Below, in pieces: positions 7,630 through 15,687 of a DNA stretch of 64,000 bases. Every line of letters begins with the position of its first letter. The stretch's first letter is position 1. A program made the translations under genes and the position numbers. The stretch comes from Kiritimatiellia bacterium (GTDB lineage: Bacteria > Verrucomicrobiota > Kiritimatiellia > JAFGHX01): the NCBI GenBank assembly GCA_016929905.1, contig JAFGHX010000433.1, positions 1-64,000 of the forward strand, written 5' to 3'. Below the pieces are notes generated by a model that saw nothing but the letters and a program-made list of their open reading frames with translations, was not told the DNA's origin and ran no database searches.

Positions 7630-8588
7630 AGGACGTTCGGGTCCATTTCAGGATCCGGGAAGGGTTACGCGGCCGGGTCGTCCTGCGCGCGGTCGACGGG
7701 GTGAGCCTGACGCTGGAGCGCGGGGAGAGCGTCGGGCTTGTGGGCGAGAGCGGCAGCGGCAAGACGACGCTCGGCTCGGCGCTGCTGGGGCTGGTCCCGC
7801 TTGACGCGGGCCGCGTGCGGTTTGACGGGTCGGATGTGAGCGCGCTGTCGGGCGCGGGTCTGCGCCGGTTCCGGGAGCAGGCGCAGATGATTTTCCAGGA
7901 CCCGATGGGCTCGCTCAATCCGCGCATGCCGGTCGGTGCGGCGATAGCGGAGATTCTGACGGTGCACGGGACGGTTCCGCGCCGCGCGCGCGCGGCGCGT
8001 GTGCGCGCGCTGCTGGAGTCTGTCGGGCTGGACGGCGGCTATGCGGACCGGTATCCGCACGAGTTCAGCGGCGGCCAGCGGCAGCGGATCGGGATCGCGC
8101 GCGCGCTGGCGGTGGAGCCGGCGCTGTTGATCGCGGACGAGCCGGTTTCGGCGCTGGACGTCTCGGTGCAGGTCCAGATCTTGAACCTGATGAAGGACCT
8201 GCAGAAGGAGCTGGGCCTGGCCTATCTGTTCATTGCGCACGATCTGGCGGTGGTGCGTTACGTATGCGACCGTGTTCTGGTGATGTATCTGGGCCGGATC
8301 ATCGAGTCGGCGGCCACGGACCGGCTGTTCGGCCGTCCGTCGCACCCGTACACGCGGGCGTTGCTTTCGGCGGTCCCGGACGTGGCGAAGGGGCTGCGCG
8401 CGCGGCGCGAGGGCACGACGCGGATCGTGCTGGAGGGCGACGTGCCGGCGCCGACGGCGGAGATCGGCGGCTGCGCGTTTCATCCGCGCTGCCCGCGCGC
8501 GGAGCCGGTCTGCGCGCAGGCGCCGCCGCCGGTGGTGGAGGTGGCGCCGGGCCACACGAGCGTGTGTCATTTCGCGCGCGACGGGTGA
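7611..8588 (+). CDS. dppF: Oligopeptide/dipeptide ABC transporter ATPase (DppF/OppF-like)
   Basis: A 325-residue second ATPase of the peptide transporter pair. Walker A GESGSGKT, signature FSGGQRQR, Walker B LLIADEPVSALD, and the oligo_HPY tail GGCAFHPRCPRAEPVC are all intact. The ATG at 7611 lies inside the 3' end of the upstream ATPase gene; an earlier in-frame start would only add sequence that overlaps it further. Translational coupling fits equal production of the two half-sites of a heterodimeric ATPase. A strong terminator follows. Confidence 0.92.
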   Translation: MPLLEVEDVRVHFRIREGLRGRVVLRAVDGVSLTLERGESVGLVGESGSGKTTLGSALLGLVPLDAGRVRFDGSDVSALSGAGLRRFREQAQMIFQDPMGSLNPRMPVGAAIAEILTVHGTVPRRARAARVRALLESVGLDGGYADRYPHEFSGGQRQRIGIARALAVEPALLIADEPVSALDVSVQVQILNLMKDLQKELGLAYLFIAHDLAVVRYVCDRVLVMYLGRIIESAATDRLFGRPSHPYTRALLSAVPDVAKGLRARREGTTRIVLEGDVPAPTAEIGGCAFHPRCPRAEPVCAQAPPPVVEVAPGHTSVCHFARDG

Positions 8589-8670
8589 GGCGCCGCCGGC
8601 GAGCCGGGGCGGCGCGGCCCGCCTTCGCCGGGCCTACGGCGGGGCGCAGCCGGCGGAGGGGCGCCTGTTT

Positions 8671-8702
8671 GGCGGCGTTGACTGTTGCGCCGCCTTTTTT
8701 TT
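8671..8702 (+). terminator. Rho-independent terminator of the dppDF unit
   Basis: GGCGGCG (8671-8677) pairs perfectly with CGCCGCC (8688-8694) across a 10-base loop and is followed at once by eight T. It lies 82 bases after the dppF stop. Confidence 0.9.
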
Positions 8703-9074
8703 GCCCGCGTCGAAGATCCGCCCGCGGCGGAAAAAGGCGCGAAAGCGGCGCGAAAGGGGAGAGGAAGAAGGTTGTTGGGTTGGGCCGAGGGTTATCGGTG
8801 TGCGGGGAGTTGTTGCGGGAATCGAAAGGCTTGCGCCACGCAGCGGAGATCTGACCTGTGGCGGACGGCGCAAGCCGCGATTCCCGCAACGAACGCGCTT
8901 TCGGAAACTGAGAAGAGGCGTTCGCAGCAACTTTGAGTTGTTTGCGACGGGTACAACCGCCGGGAGCGAACCGGCCTGCCCGGCGCAGACAGTTCAGAGT
9001 TGCTGCAGGGTTGTGCAACACCGCACGAGTTGCGCGAGACCCTTTCGCGAGCTTTTCGCGTGGTTTCGCGGGCA
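8703..9074. repeat. Composite repeat: A-B hairpin / C hairpin-A inverted
   Basis: This non-coding block has four parts. Module A (about 8703-8760, degenerate) carries GCGAAAG repeats. Hairpin B (8812-8890) has arms starting GTTGCGGGAATCG that pair over about 23 bases. Hairpin C (8924-9006) has 23-base arms starting GCAGCAACT, 18 of 23 paired. A second A module lies in the opposite orientation at about 9036-9074 (complement reads GCCCGCGAAA..ACGCGAAA..CGCGAAAGGG at 11-base spacing). Related composites are at 9953-10379 and 15502-15640. The block begins at the dppF terminator and ends 15 bases before lpxA ends. Confidence 0.85.
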
Positions 9075-9089
9075 AGTTCTGCTGCCCGC

Positions 9090-9899
9090 TCAGGCCTCGG
9101 TGCTGCGGCGCAGCGAGGCGCCGCCGATGAAGGCGCAGACCCCGCGTTTAGAGGCGGCAACGAACTCGGCGAACTCGCGCGCGGGCCCGTCGGCGAAGGT
9201 ACGGCGCATCTGGTCGACGGCCTGCGAGACGTTGAGCCCGGCCTGGTAGAGCAGTTTGAAGGCCTGCTTGATCTGGGCGCGCTGCTGTGGCGAGAACCCG
9301 GCGCGGCGCATGCCGACGACATTCATGCCGGAGACGGTATTGGCGGAGACGCCGTGTGTGGTGCAGAAGGGCGGCACGTCCTGGGAGACACCGCTGCCGC
9401 CGGCGAGCATGGCGAGCCGGCCGACGCGGACGAACTGGTGCAGCATGCAGTTTCCGCTGATGAACGCGCGTTCGCCGACCTCGACGTAGCCGCCGAGCAG
9501 GGCGCCGTTGGCGATGATGACGTTCGGTCCGAGCTTGACGTTGTGCGCGCAGTGGCTGAGCCCCATGAGGAAACAGCCGTCCCCGATCTCGGTGACGCTT
9601 TCCGGCTTGGTCCCGCGGTGCAGGGTGACGTACTCGCGGATGAGGCAATTGGCGCCGATTCGCAGGTAGGACCGGTTCTGTTGGAAGGCGGTGTCCTGGG
9701 GCAGGTCGCCGAGCACGGCGCCGGCGTGGACGCGGCAGTTGGCGCCGAGCGAGGTATAGGGCAGGACAGTCACGTGCGGGCCGATCGTACAGCCGTCGCC
9801 GATCTCGACGTCGGCCGCGATGGAGGCGAACGGCCCGATCGTCACGTTCTCCCCGATCTTCGCTTGCGCGTCAACTACTGCTGCAGCGTGTATGGTCAC
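9090..9899 (-). CDS. lpxA: Acyl-ACP--UDP-N-acetylglucosamine O-acyltransferase
   Basis: A 269-residue LpxA, close to the usual 262, catalysing the first step of lipid A synthesis in the cytosol. The left-handed beta-helix hexapeptide repeats fill residues about 5-190 (for example IGENVTIGPFASIAA). The active-site His lies in the GLSHCAHNV segment, and the C-terminal helical domain is present. The start is a GTG with AGGAGG six bases upstream; there is no ATG in the proper place. The usual neighbours lpxD, fabZ and lpxB are absent; the gene stands alone between two composite repeat blocks. It indicates an LPS-type outer membrane. Confidence 0.93.
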   Translation of the reverse strand: MTIHAAAVVDAQAKIGENVTIGPFASIAADVEIGDGCTIGPHVTVLPYTSLGANCRVHAGAVLGDLPQDTAFQQNRSYLRIGANCLIREYVTLHRGTKPESVTEIGDGCFLMGLSHCAHNVKLGPNVIIANGALLGGYVEVGERAFISGNCMLHQFVRVGRLAMLAGGSGVSQDVPPFCTTHGVSANTVSGMNVVGMRRAGFSPQQRAQIKQAFKLLYQAGLNVSQAVDQMRRTFADGPAREFAEFVAASKRGVCAFIGGASLRRSTEA

Positions 9900-9952
9900 G
9901 AAGTCCTCCTTTTCTGCCCGCGACGTCGGGGGTTCGTACGTTGCTCTTTTTT

Positions 9953-10379
9953 GCCCGCGAAAAGACGCGAAAGGAACGCGAAAGGGTCGTTCGGCATGCC
10001 GCCAGTCGCTCGATGCCGTGCAGCGACTTTGAACTGTTTGCGCCGACCTCGCTTTCCTGTTATGCACACCCGCACACGGCGCAAACAACTCAAAGTTGCT
10101 GCGTTCGCCGGGTCACACGTTGAATAGGATCGTATCACACCCCAACAACCGAGCCACGCCCTCGCACGCGCGCTGCGCGCGCGGGGGTGCCGTCGGGCCG
10201 CCGGCACCTACTTCCAGACCGCTGCTCCGCTCTGCCGGGCACCGTTGCGGGAATCGAGCCTTCCGCAACGCTGCGTTGCGGAAGGCTTTCGATTCCCGCG
10301 ACAGAACTTGCACACCCCGCACAGCCTCCGCCCAAACCCAACGACCCTTTCGCGCCCTTTTCGCGCACTTTCGCGGGCA
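9953..10379. repeat. Composite repeat: A-C hairpin / B hairpin-A inverted
   Basis: This fills most of the 551-base gap between radC and lpxA and has the same modules as 8703-9074 in the other inner order. Module A is at 9953-9989. Hairpin C is at 10020-10102, with 23-base arms (20 of 23 paired) separated by about 37 bases. Hairpin B is at 10244-10302, almost perfectly self-complementary (arms GTTGCGGGAATCG plus an inner GCCTTCCGCAACGC stem). Module A in inverse orientation is at 10343-10379. I see no coding sequence here; 10103-10243 and 10380-10450 hold nothing recognised. Confidence 0.85.
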
Positions 10380-10450
10380 CCTCAGCTCTGCGCCTTTGCG
10401 GGCTCGAGCGAGTCCCCGAGCGGGCGAGAGATGCTGTCCGCACCCGCGCG

Positions 10451-11209
10451 CTAGTCCGGGAACTTGACGGTGCCGGACTCGCGCAGGCTGACGAACTCGG
10501 ATTCGCGGCCTGCGGCCGGTTTTCCGAAGATAATATGGTCCAGAACCTTGATGTCAACAATGGTTCCAGCCTGGACGAGCTGGCGTGTAATCCGGATATC
10601 CTCGGCGGACGGGGCGGGATCGCCGGACGGGTGGTTATGGACGAGCACGAGCGCGGCGCAGGCGGAGCGGACGGCTTCGCGGAACGCCTCGCGCGGGTGG
10701 ATCAAGTTGGCATCGAGCAATCCGCGCGTGAGTTCGAGCGGCCGGCCCTTGAGCTGGTTTCGGGCGTCGAGCAGGAGGACCCAGAAGACCTCTTCTTCGA
10801 GCGGGCGGATCCGTTCGCGCATGAGCGCGGCGACGTCGAGCGGCGAGCGGATGCGGCAGCGGGCGGGGGTTTGCTCCTCGCTAAGGCGCCTGGCCAGTTC
10901 GAGAGCGGCCTTGAGCACCTGGGCCTTGACCCGGCCCATGCCCCTGACGGCGGCGAGTTCCTCGACGGACAGGCGGGTGAGCGCGGTAAGCGAACCGTAC
11001 CGGCGGATGAGGTGGGCGGCGATCTCGATGACGTTCATGCCGCGCACGCCGCTGCGCAGGATGACGGCGAGCAGCACGGCGTCGGAGACGTGCTGAGCGC
11101 CGAGCCGCTCCATTTCCTCGCGCGGCCGCTGCCGGGGCGGCACGTCGCGGACGCGGTAGGCGCCGGGGCTGATGCGATAGGGGTCAGTCGACGATGGGCG
11201 TCGGGCCAT
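10451..11209 (-). CDS. radC: RadC family JAB/MPN-domain protein
   Basis: A 252-residue RadC. An N-terminal helix-hairpin-helix-like region (about 20-110, with LAAVRGMGRVKAQVLKAALEL) precedes the JAMM metalloprotease-like core with the zinc motif HNHPSGDPAPSAED near residues 188-202. The role of RadC is unsettled; the historical link to recombination repair is weak. The ATG has GGAGG five bases upstream. The gene starts inside the last 26 bases of miaA, so the two are translationally coupled. Confidence 0.92.
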   Translation of the reverse strand: MARRPSSTDPYRISPGAYRVRDVPPRQRPREEMERLGAQHVSDAVLLAVILRSGVRGMNVIEIAAHLIRRYGSLTALTRLSVEELAAVRGMGRVKAQVLKAALELARRLSEEQTPARCRIRSPLDVAALMRERIRPLEEEVFWVLLLDARNQLKGRPLELTRGLLDANLIHPREAFREAVRSACAALVLVHNHPSGDPAPSAEDIRITRQLVQAGTIVDIKVLDHIIFGKPAAGRESEFVSLRESGTVKFPD

Positions 11210-12119
11210 GGGTCCTCCAGCTTTGCAAGACGCGCCGGGCGAGCGCCGGGACGGGCGTCCGCTCGTTCGCATCGATCCAGCAGACGTCGGCCTGGTGCCG
11301 GAACCAGGTCAACTGGCGTTTGGCGAGCCGCCTCGTACGCGCCGCGGTGCGGGCCTTGGCTTCCGCTTCGGTACAGGCGCCGGCCAGGAACGCGGCGGCC
11401 TCGGCGTATCCGATCGCCTCTCCCGCCGTGGCCGCGGCGTCGAACCCGTTCGCGAGCAGGCCGCGCACCTCCGCGAGCAGGCCGCCGCGATACATCCGGT
11501 CCACGCGCCGTCCGATTCGGGCATGGAGTTCCGGGCCCGGCATGCGCAGCCCGGCGATCGGGCCCCCGCCCGCGTCCGCCCAATCGGGCGCGGGCGGGGC
11601 GTCCGGCCCGGCCGGCCGCTCGAGGGCCCGGACAAGCCGGCGCGGGTTCCGGCGGTCGGACTCCGTCAGCCGGGCCCAAGCCCCGGCGTCCCGGCCGCGC
11701 AGCGCGTCCTGCAGCGCGCCGATCCCGCGCTGCTCCAGCACGTTCCGCCAATGCGCGCGCGCGCGCGCATCCGGCTTCGGCCCGGGCCGCAAGCCGTGGA
11801 CGAGGCACTTGACGTACAACCCCGTGCCGCCCACGACGATCGCCTGCCGCCCTTCCGCTTCGACCCGGCGCAGCGCCTCGAGCGCCGCGCGGCGGTAGCG
11901 TGCCACGCTGAACCGTTCGGCGGGCGCGACGAGATCGACGCACCAGTACCGCACGCGCGCTCGCTCGGCGGCGGACGGCTTGGCTGTTCCCACGTCCATG
12001 CCGCGATAGACGAGCATCGAGTCCGCGGAGAGGATATCATACCCCTCGCGTTCCGCAATCCACTGCGCGACGGCGGTCTTGCCCACCGCCGTCGGTCCGA
12101 CCAGAAAGCAGGCGTGCAT
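11184..12119 (-). CDS. miaA: tRNA dimethylallyltransferase
   Basis: A 311-residue MiaA that adds a dimethylallyl group to A37 of tRNAs reading UNN codons. The P-loop is GPTAVGKT (8-15), followed by the substrate-binding segment DSMLVYRGMDVGTAKPS and the GGTGLYVK motif. Length is normal. It starts 12 bases after lspA ends and overlaps radC, forming an lspA-miaA-radC unit. Confidence 0.95.
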   Translation of the reverse strand: MHACFLVGPTAVGKTAVAQWIAEREGYDILSADSMLVYRGMDVGTAKPSAAERARVRYWCVDLVAPAERFSVARYRRAALEALRRVEAEGRQAIVVGGTGLYVKCLVHGLRPGPKPDARARAHWRNVLEQRGIGALQDALRGRDAGAWARLTESDRRNPRRLVRALERPAGPDAPPAPDWADAGGGPIAGLRMPGPELHARIGRRVDRMYRGGLLAEVRGLLANGFDAAATAGEAIGYAEAAAFLAGACTEAEAKARTAARTRRLAKRQLTWFRHQADVCWIDANERTPVPALARRVLQSWRTHGPTPIVD

Positions 12120-12131
12120 GGGATTCTTCGC

Positions 12132-12593
12132 TCAAATGGATTCAGTCTGTTTCGCCGCGAGAAAGAAGGCGATCATATAGATGCCGACGCCGGCGCAGAG
12201 GGCGGCGTCGGCGACGTTGAACGCGGGCCAGTGGTGGCGGCCGATGTAGAAATCGAGCCAATCGACGACGCCGCCGAGCCGGAGCCGGTCGACGGCGTTT
12301 CCGAGTATCCCGCCGATCATGCAGCCCATGGCGACGCGATGGGTGCGGGTCTTGTCGAACAGGCGCCGTCGAAAGGCGACGAGTAGCAGGATGACGAGCA
12401 GGGAGACAAGGGCGAGGCATCCGTTCCAGCCGCCGAGCATGCCCCAGGCGGCGCCGTCGTTAAGGTGGCAGGTGAGGCTGAAGCAGCCGGGCACGACGTC
12501 CAGGGGTTCGTACCGCAGGGCGGAACGCCGGACGACGTACTTCGAGAGCTGGTCCAGCAACGCGATGGCGGCCGTCAGGATCAGAACGAGCAT
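12132..12593 (-). CDS. lspA: Lipoprotein signal peptidase (signal peptidase II)
   Basis: A 153-residue LspA that cleaves prolipoprotein signal peptides in the inner membrane. Four hydrophobic segments are visible (about 1-12, 55-75, 86-102, 125-147). The catalytic aspartates sit in GNAVDRLRLGGVVDWLDF and FNVADAAL; the NDGAAWG motif is also present. Placement downstream of a dksA-type gene is common in several bacterial groups. Confidence 0.95.
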   Translation of the reverse strand: MLVLILTAAIALLDQLSKYVVRRSALRYEPLDVVPGCFSLTCHLNDGAAWGMLGGWNGCLALVSLLVILLLVAFRRRLFDKTRTHRVAMGCMIGGILGNAVDRLRLGGVVDWLDFYIGRHHWPAFNVADAALCAGVGIYMIAFFLAAKQTESI

Positions 12594-12718
12594 GCGAACG
12601 CCTCAGCGGACCTCGTCACACGTACGGCAGGGCGAGCGTTGCCCGCGGCCCGGAGGTCAGAGTCCGGAGTGCAGAGGCCCGCGGCTCTTCGCGCGGGCAG
12701 CGCGTCCTGCCTGAACTG

Positions 12719-12790
12719 AAACTTGCTCGAGAACCCCGCCGCCGCGGCGGGCTCGACAGAGATTACGACAAAGATTATGAGAAAGGGTAC
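12719..12790. repeat. Repeat remnant: inverted 12-bp family unit plus ATTACGA repeats
   Basis: Within the 246-base gap between lspA and the dksA-like gene, AACTTGCTCGAGAAC is an inverted copy of the 12-bp array family, followed by GATTACGACAAAGATTATGAG, a short degenerate repeat of GATTACGA. The rest of the gap shows nothing recognisable. Confidence 0.6.
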
Positions 12791-12839
12791 GACAGGGTTT
12801 TGTCTCGCCATATCCGGCGCCGGCGGGGGAGGAGCGCGA

Positions 12840-13532
12840 CTAACTCTCCTCGACATTCTCGGGGGCGCCGTTACTCGCCATCTTGTTCACGTTCTGGGAG
12901 ATACCGGACTCGACGTTCCGGAACCGCGGCTTACCGCGTTCGTTGGCCGACTGGCAAGCGACGCAGTTGCGGGCGAACGGGATCGCCTGAAGGCGGCCGG
13001 GCTCGATTTCCTCGCCGCAGCTTTCGCAGATTCCGTACTCCCCGGCGTCGATTCGCTGGATGGCGTCGTCGATTTCGAACAGGGCGTCCTGTTCGGTGCT
13101 GACGAGACTGAGCGCGAGTTCGCGGTCGAAGTTATCGGTGCCCTGGTCGGCCATATGCGTACTGTAGCGGGAAAGGTCGCCGGACGAATCGCGGCCGGAC
13201 TGGTTGAGGTTATCGCGGGCGAGGAAGGAGATGCGGCCGGAGATCTGGTCGTGTAGGGCGAGGAGGACGCCGCGGTACTTGCGCAGGTCCTTGACGGAGA
13301 GCCCTTTGCGTTTGGCGCCGGCATCCGCTTTGGCCTTGACGGCCCCGGTCGTCTTCGACGGGGCGGTTTTTTTCGGGGCCGCCTTTGCGCCGGTTTTCGC
13401 GGCGGTCTTCGCGGCGGCGGGCCGGCTCGTCTTGCTTTTTGCGGCGGATTTCGTTTTCGGCTTGGCGCGAGCGGCCGTCTTGGCGGTGCCACCGCGCGTC
13501 TTGGATGCCGAAGTCGTCTTCTTTTTCGCCAT
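12840..13532 (-). CDS. dksA: DksA/TraR-type zinc-finger protein with Lys/Ala-rich N-terminus
   Basis: A 230-residue protein. Residues 1 to about 75 are almost only Lys, Ala, Thr and Pro, histone-H1-like and surely disordered. Residues about 76-150 form the helical coiled-coil part, with acidic residues, that in DksA enters the RNA polymerase secondary channel. Residues about 163-190 hold the C4 zinc finger CESCGEEIEPGR..CVACQ. The expected role is modulation of transcription initiation with ppGpp; the basic tail could add nucleic-acid binding (inference). The ATG lies 57 bases downstream of a credible promoter. Confidence 0.88.
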   Translation of the reverse strand: MAKKKTTSASKTRGGTAKTAARAKPKTKSAAKSKTSRPAAAKTAAKTGAKAAPKKTAPSKTTGAVKAKADAGAKRKGLSVKDLRKYRGVLLALHDQISGRISFLARDNLNQSGRDSSGDLSRYSTHMADQGTDNFDRELALSLVSTEQDALFEIDDAIQRIDAGEYGICESCGEEIEPGRLQAIPFARNCVACQSANERGKPRFRNVESGISQNVNKMASNGAPENVEES

Positions 13533-13588
13533 GTGTCACCTCTCCAGGTCTTGTAAACCCGCACTCCTCCGAATACGGGAAGGAGCAA

Positions 13589-13617
13589 TCGATACCAAAA
13601 ACAAGGCGGCATGTCAA
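13589..13617 (-). promoter_or_regulatory. Putative sigma70-type promoter of the dksA-like gene
   Basis: On the minus strand a perfect TTGACA (13612-13617) is followed after 17 bases by TATCGA (13589-13594). The -10 matches only the TAT part of the consensus. Confidence 0.45.
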
Positions 13618-13680
13618 CCTCTCGATTCGTCGTGGGGGGCGGGCATTGACCGCTGGGGGTGGATATGGCATGCTGCGCGC

Positions 13681-14148
13681 ATGAAAACGAAGGTGGAACG
13701 GCCGGACTGGGACACGTATTTCATGGATATTGCGCGGGTGGTGGCGCGGCGCGGGAACTGCAGCCGGCGGCAGGTGGCGGCGCTGGTTGTGAAGGAGGGC
13801 CGGATCATATCGACGGGCTACAACGGGACGCCGCGCGGGATCCGGAACTGCTGCGACGGGGGCTGCCGGCGCTGCGCGAGCGACGCGCCGTCGGGCACGG
13901 ATCTGGGCGACTGCATCTGCGCGCACGCGGAGGAGAATGCGATTGTGCAGGCGGCCTACCACGGCATTGCGGTTTCGGGCGCGAAGCTGTACTGCACGCT
14001 GAACCCGTGCCTGACGTGCGCGCGGATGATCATCAACGCGGGGATCAAGGAAGTGGTCTACGAGGACGAGTACTGTTTCGACCGGCAGACGAAGGCGCTG
14101 CTGAAAGAGGCGGGAGTGGCGTGCAGGCGGTTTCGGCGCGGGACGTGA
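13681..14148 (+). CDS. dCMP deaminase (ComEB-like)
   Basis: A 155-residue zinc-dependent deaminase that converts dCMP to dUMP for dTMP synthesis. The catalytic zinc motifs are HAEENAI and PCLTCARM; the upstream Cys-rich insertion (CCDGGCRRCAS) is typical of the family and binds a second metal in some members. No clear Shine-Dalgarno precedes the ATG. It is followed 52 bases later by the DUF401 gene. Confidence 0.93.
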   Translation: MKTKVERPDWDTYFMDIARVVARRGNCSRRQVAALVVKEGRIISTGYNGTPRGIRNCCDGGCRRCASDAPSGTDLGDCICAHAEENAIVQAAYHGIAVSGAKLYCTLNPCLTCARMIINAGIKEVVYEDEYCFDRQTKALLKEAGVACRRFRRGT

Positions 14149-14200
14149 GCCGTGTGGGCGGGGTATCCGGCGGCCGGGCACCCAAACGCAAGGGGCGCGC

Positions 14201-15490
14201 ATGCCGGCGGTGGCGAAAATTCTACTGGTGTTTGCGGGGATGCTGAGTCTCTCGCGGCTGCGGATCCCGCTGGGGCTGGCGATCCTGGTTGGCGGGGCGG
14301 CGCTGTATGCGTGGGCGGGTCATACGCCGCTGGAGGTGGTGCAGGCGCTGGGGGCGGCGCTCTGGGCGTGGGACTTCTGGCTGTTCATGCTGATTGTGGC
14401 GCTGATCATGGGGATCGGCCGGTTCATGACGGAGGAGCGGAACGCGGCCGCGCTGATCTCGGCGGCGCAGAGCTGGGGCGGCCGGCGCGGGCGCGAGTAC
14501 GGGGTGATGGCGGTTCCGGCGCTGATCGGGCTGGTGCCGATGCCGGCGGGCGCCCTGTTCTCGGCGCCGCTGGTGCGCCAGATCGCCGACACGCGGGACA
14601 AGCGGGGCCCGTGGCAGGCGGCGCTGAACTACTGGTTTCGCCATGTATGGGAATACTGGTGGCCGCTGTATCCGGGCGTGATCATGGCGATGTCGGTTTT
14701 CGAGATGGAGACCTGGCAATTCATCGCGGCCCAGCTCGTTTTCTCCCCGATCGCGATCGGGGTCGGCTATCTGGTTCTGGTGCGGCCGCGGCGCGGCGAT
14801 CTGGCGTTGCGAGGGGGGCGGCACGGGGGCGACCGGCGGCGCGCGGCGCTCGTGCTGGCGCCGCTGGCGCTGGTTGTGGCCTGCGTACTGCTGCTGCCCT
14901 TCGCACTGAGCCCGCTGTTTCCCGGGATGCAGGCGCAGACGCGCCGGCTGCTGGCGATGGCGATCGGACTGGGCGCCGGGCTCGGGCAGGTGGCGGTACT
15001 GGAAGGCGGCGGGACGGGCCGGCGTCTGCTGCGCGGGGTATTCACGCCGCACTCGGCCAAGGTCCTGGTGACGCTGGCGGGTGTGCTGGTGTTCAAGTCG
15101 ATGCTGACGGAGGCGGACCTGATTCCGCAGGCGGGGCGCGAGTTGCTGGCCTGGGGCATCCCGATTTCGTGCGCGGTCGCCGTTCTGCCGTGTCTGGCGG
15201 GGCTGGTGACGGGGATCGCGCTGGGCTTCTCCGGCACCGCGTTTCCGCTGGTGGTCGGGCTGATGAAAGCGGACCCGGGCGGGCTGACGCCGATGGCGAC
15301 GCTGGTGCTGGCGTTCGGGTTCGGGTTCATGGGCATGATGTTGTCGCCGGTTCATCTGTGTTTCGTGGTGACCAAGGACTACTTCGCGGCGCCGATGTGT
15401 CGCATGTACCGGTACCTGCTGCCGTGTGTGGGCGTGATTCTGGCGGCGGTGCTTGCGGTGCACGGGCTGTTCCGCGCGCTGGGCTGGTAG
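14201..15490 (+). CDS. DUF401 family membrane protein
   Basis: A 429-residue, very hydrophobic protein with about ten to twelve membrane segments, resembling the DUF401 family of uncharacterised permease-like proteins found in anaerobes and archaea. Family-like signatures include the VPMPAGALFSAPL segment near residue 107 and the C-terminal FGFMGMMLSPVHLCFVVTKDYF segment near 370. No substrate can be assigned. It may be read together with the dCMP deaminase gene. It is followed by a repeat block, not by an obvious terminator. Confidence 0.8.
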   Translation: MPAVAKILLVFAGMLSLSRLRIPLGLAILVGGAALYAWAGHTPLEVVQALGAALWAWDFWLFMLIVALIMGIGRFMTEERNAAALISAAQSWGGRRGREYGVMAVPALIGLVPMPAGALFSAPLVRQIADTRDKRGPWQAALNYWFRHVWEYWWPLYPGVIMAMSVFEMETWQFIAAQLVFSPIAIGVGYLVLVRPRRGDLALRGGRHGGDRRRAALVLAPLALVVACVLLLPFALSPLFPGMQAQTRRLLAMAIGLGAGLGQVAVLEGGGTGRRLLRGVFTPHSAKVLVTLAGVLVFKSMLTEADLIPQAGRELLAWGIPISCAVAVLPCLAGLVTGIALGFSGTAFPLVVGLMKADPGGLTPMATLVLAFGFGFMGMMLSPVHLCFVVTKDYFAAPMCRMYRYLLPCVGVILAAVLAVHGLFRALGW

Positions 15491-15501
15491 CGGGAAAGAT
15501 C

Positions 15502-15640
15502 TGCCCGCGAAACGACGCGAAAGGCTCGCGAAAAGGGCTCTCGGCTCACGTGCAGATTGCCGCGGCTGGCGGCCCAGAGTTGTTGCGGGAATCGAAAGCC
15601 TGCCGCGACGCCGCGTCGCGGCAGGCTCGATTCCCGCAAC
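15502..15640. repeat. A-B hairpin repeat unit
   Basis: Module A (15502-15540: three CGCGAAA cores at 11-base spacing) is followed by hairpin B (15582-15640). Its arms GTTGCGGGAATCG and CGATTCCCGCAAC enclose a perfectly paired inner stem GCCTGCCGCGACGC / GCGTCGCGGCAGGC. It lies directly after the DUF401 stop, in the same orientation as the A-B part of 8703-8890. Confidence 0.88.
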
Positions 15641-15687
15641 GGACGCCTTTCAGAGAGGCAGGAGAGGCGTGCGAGCGGCCCAACCGC

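Noticed and set aside
8703..10379. Insertion sequence around lpxA
   Set aside because: No transposase is encoded, and lpxA is a housekeeping gene; the blocks are better described as small non-coding repeats.
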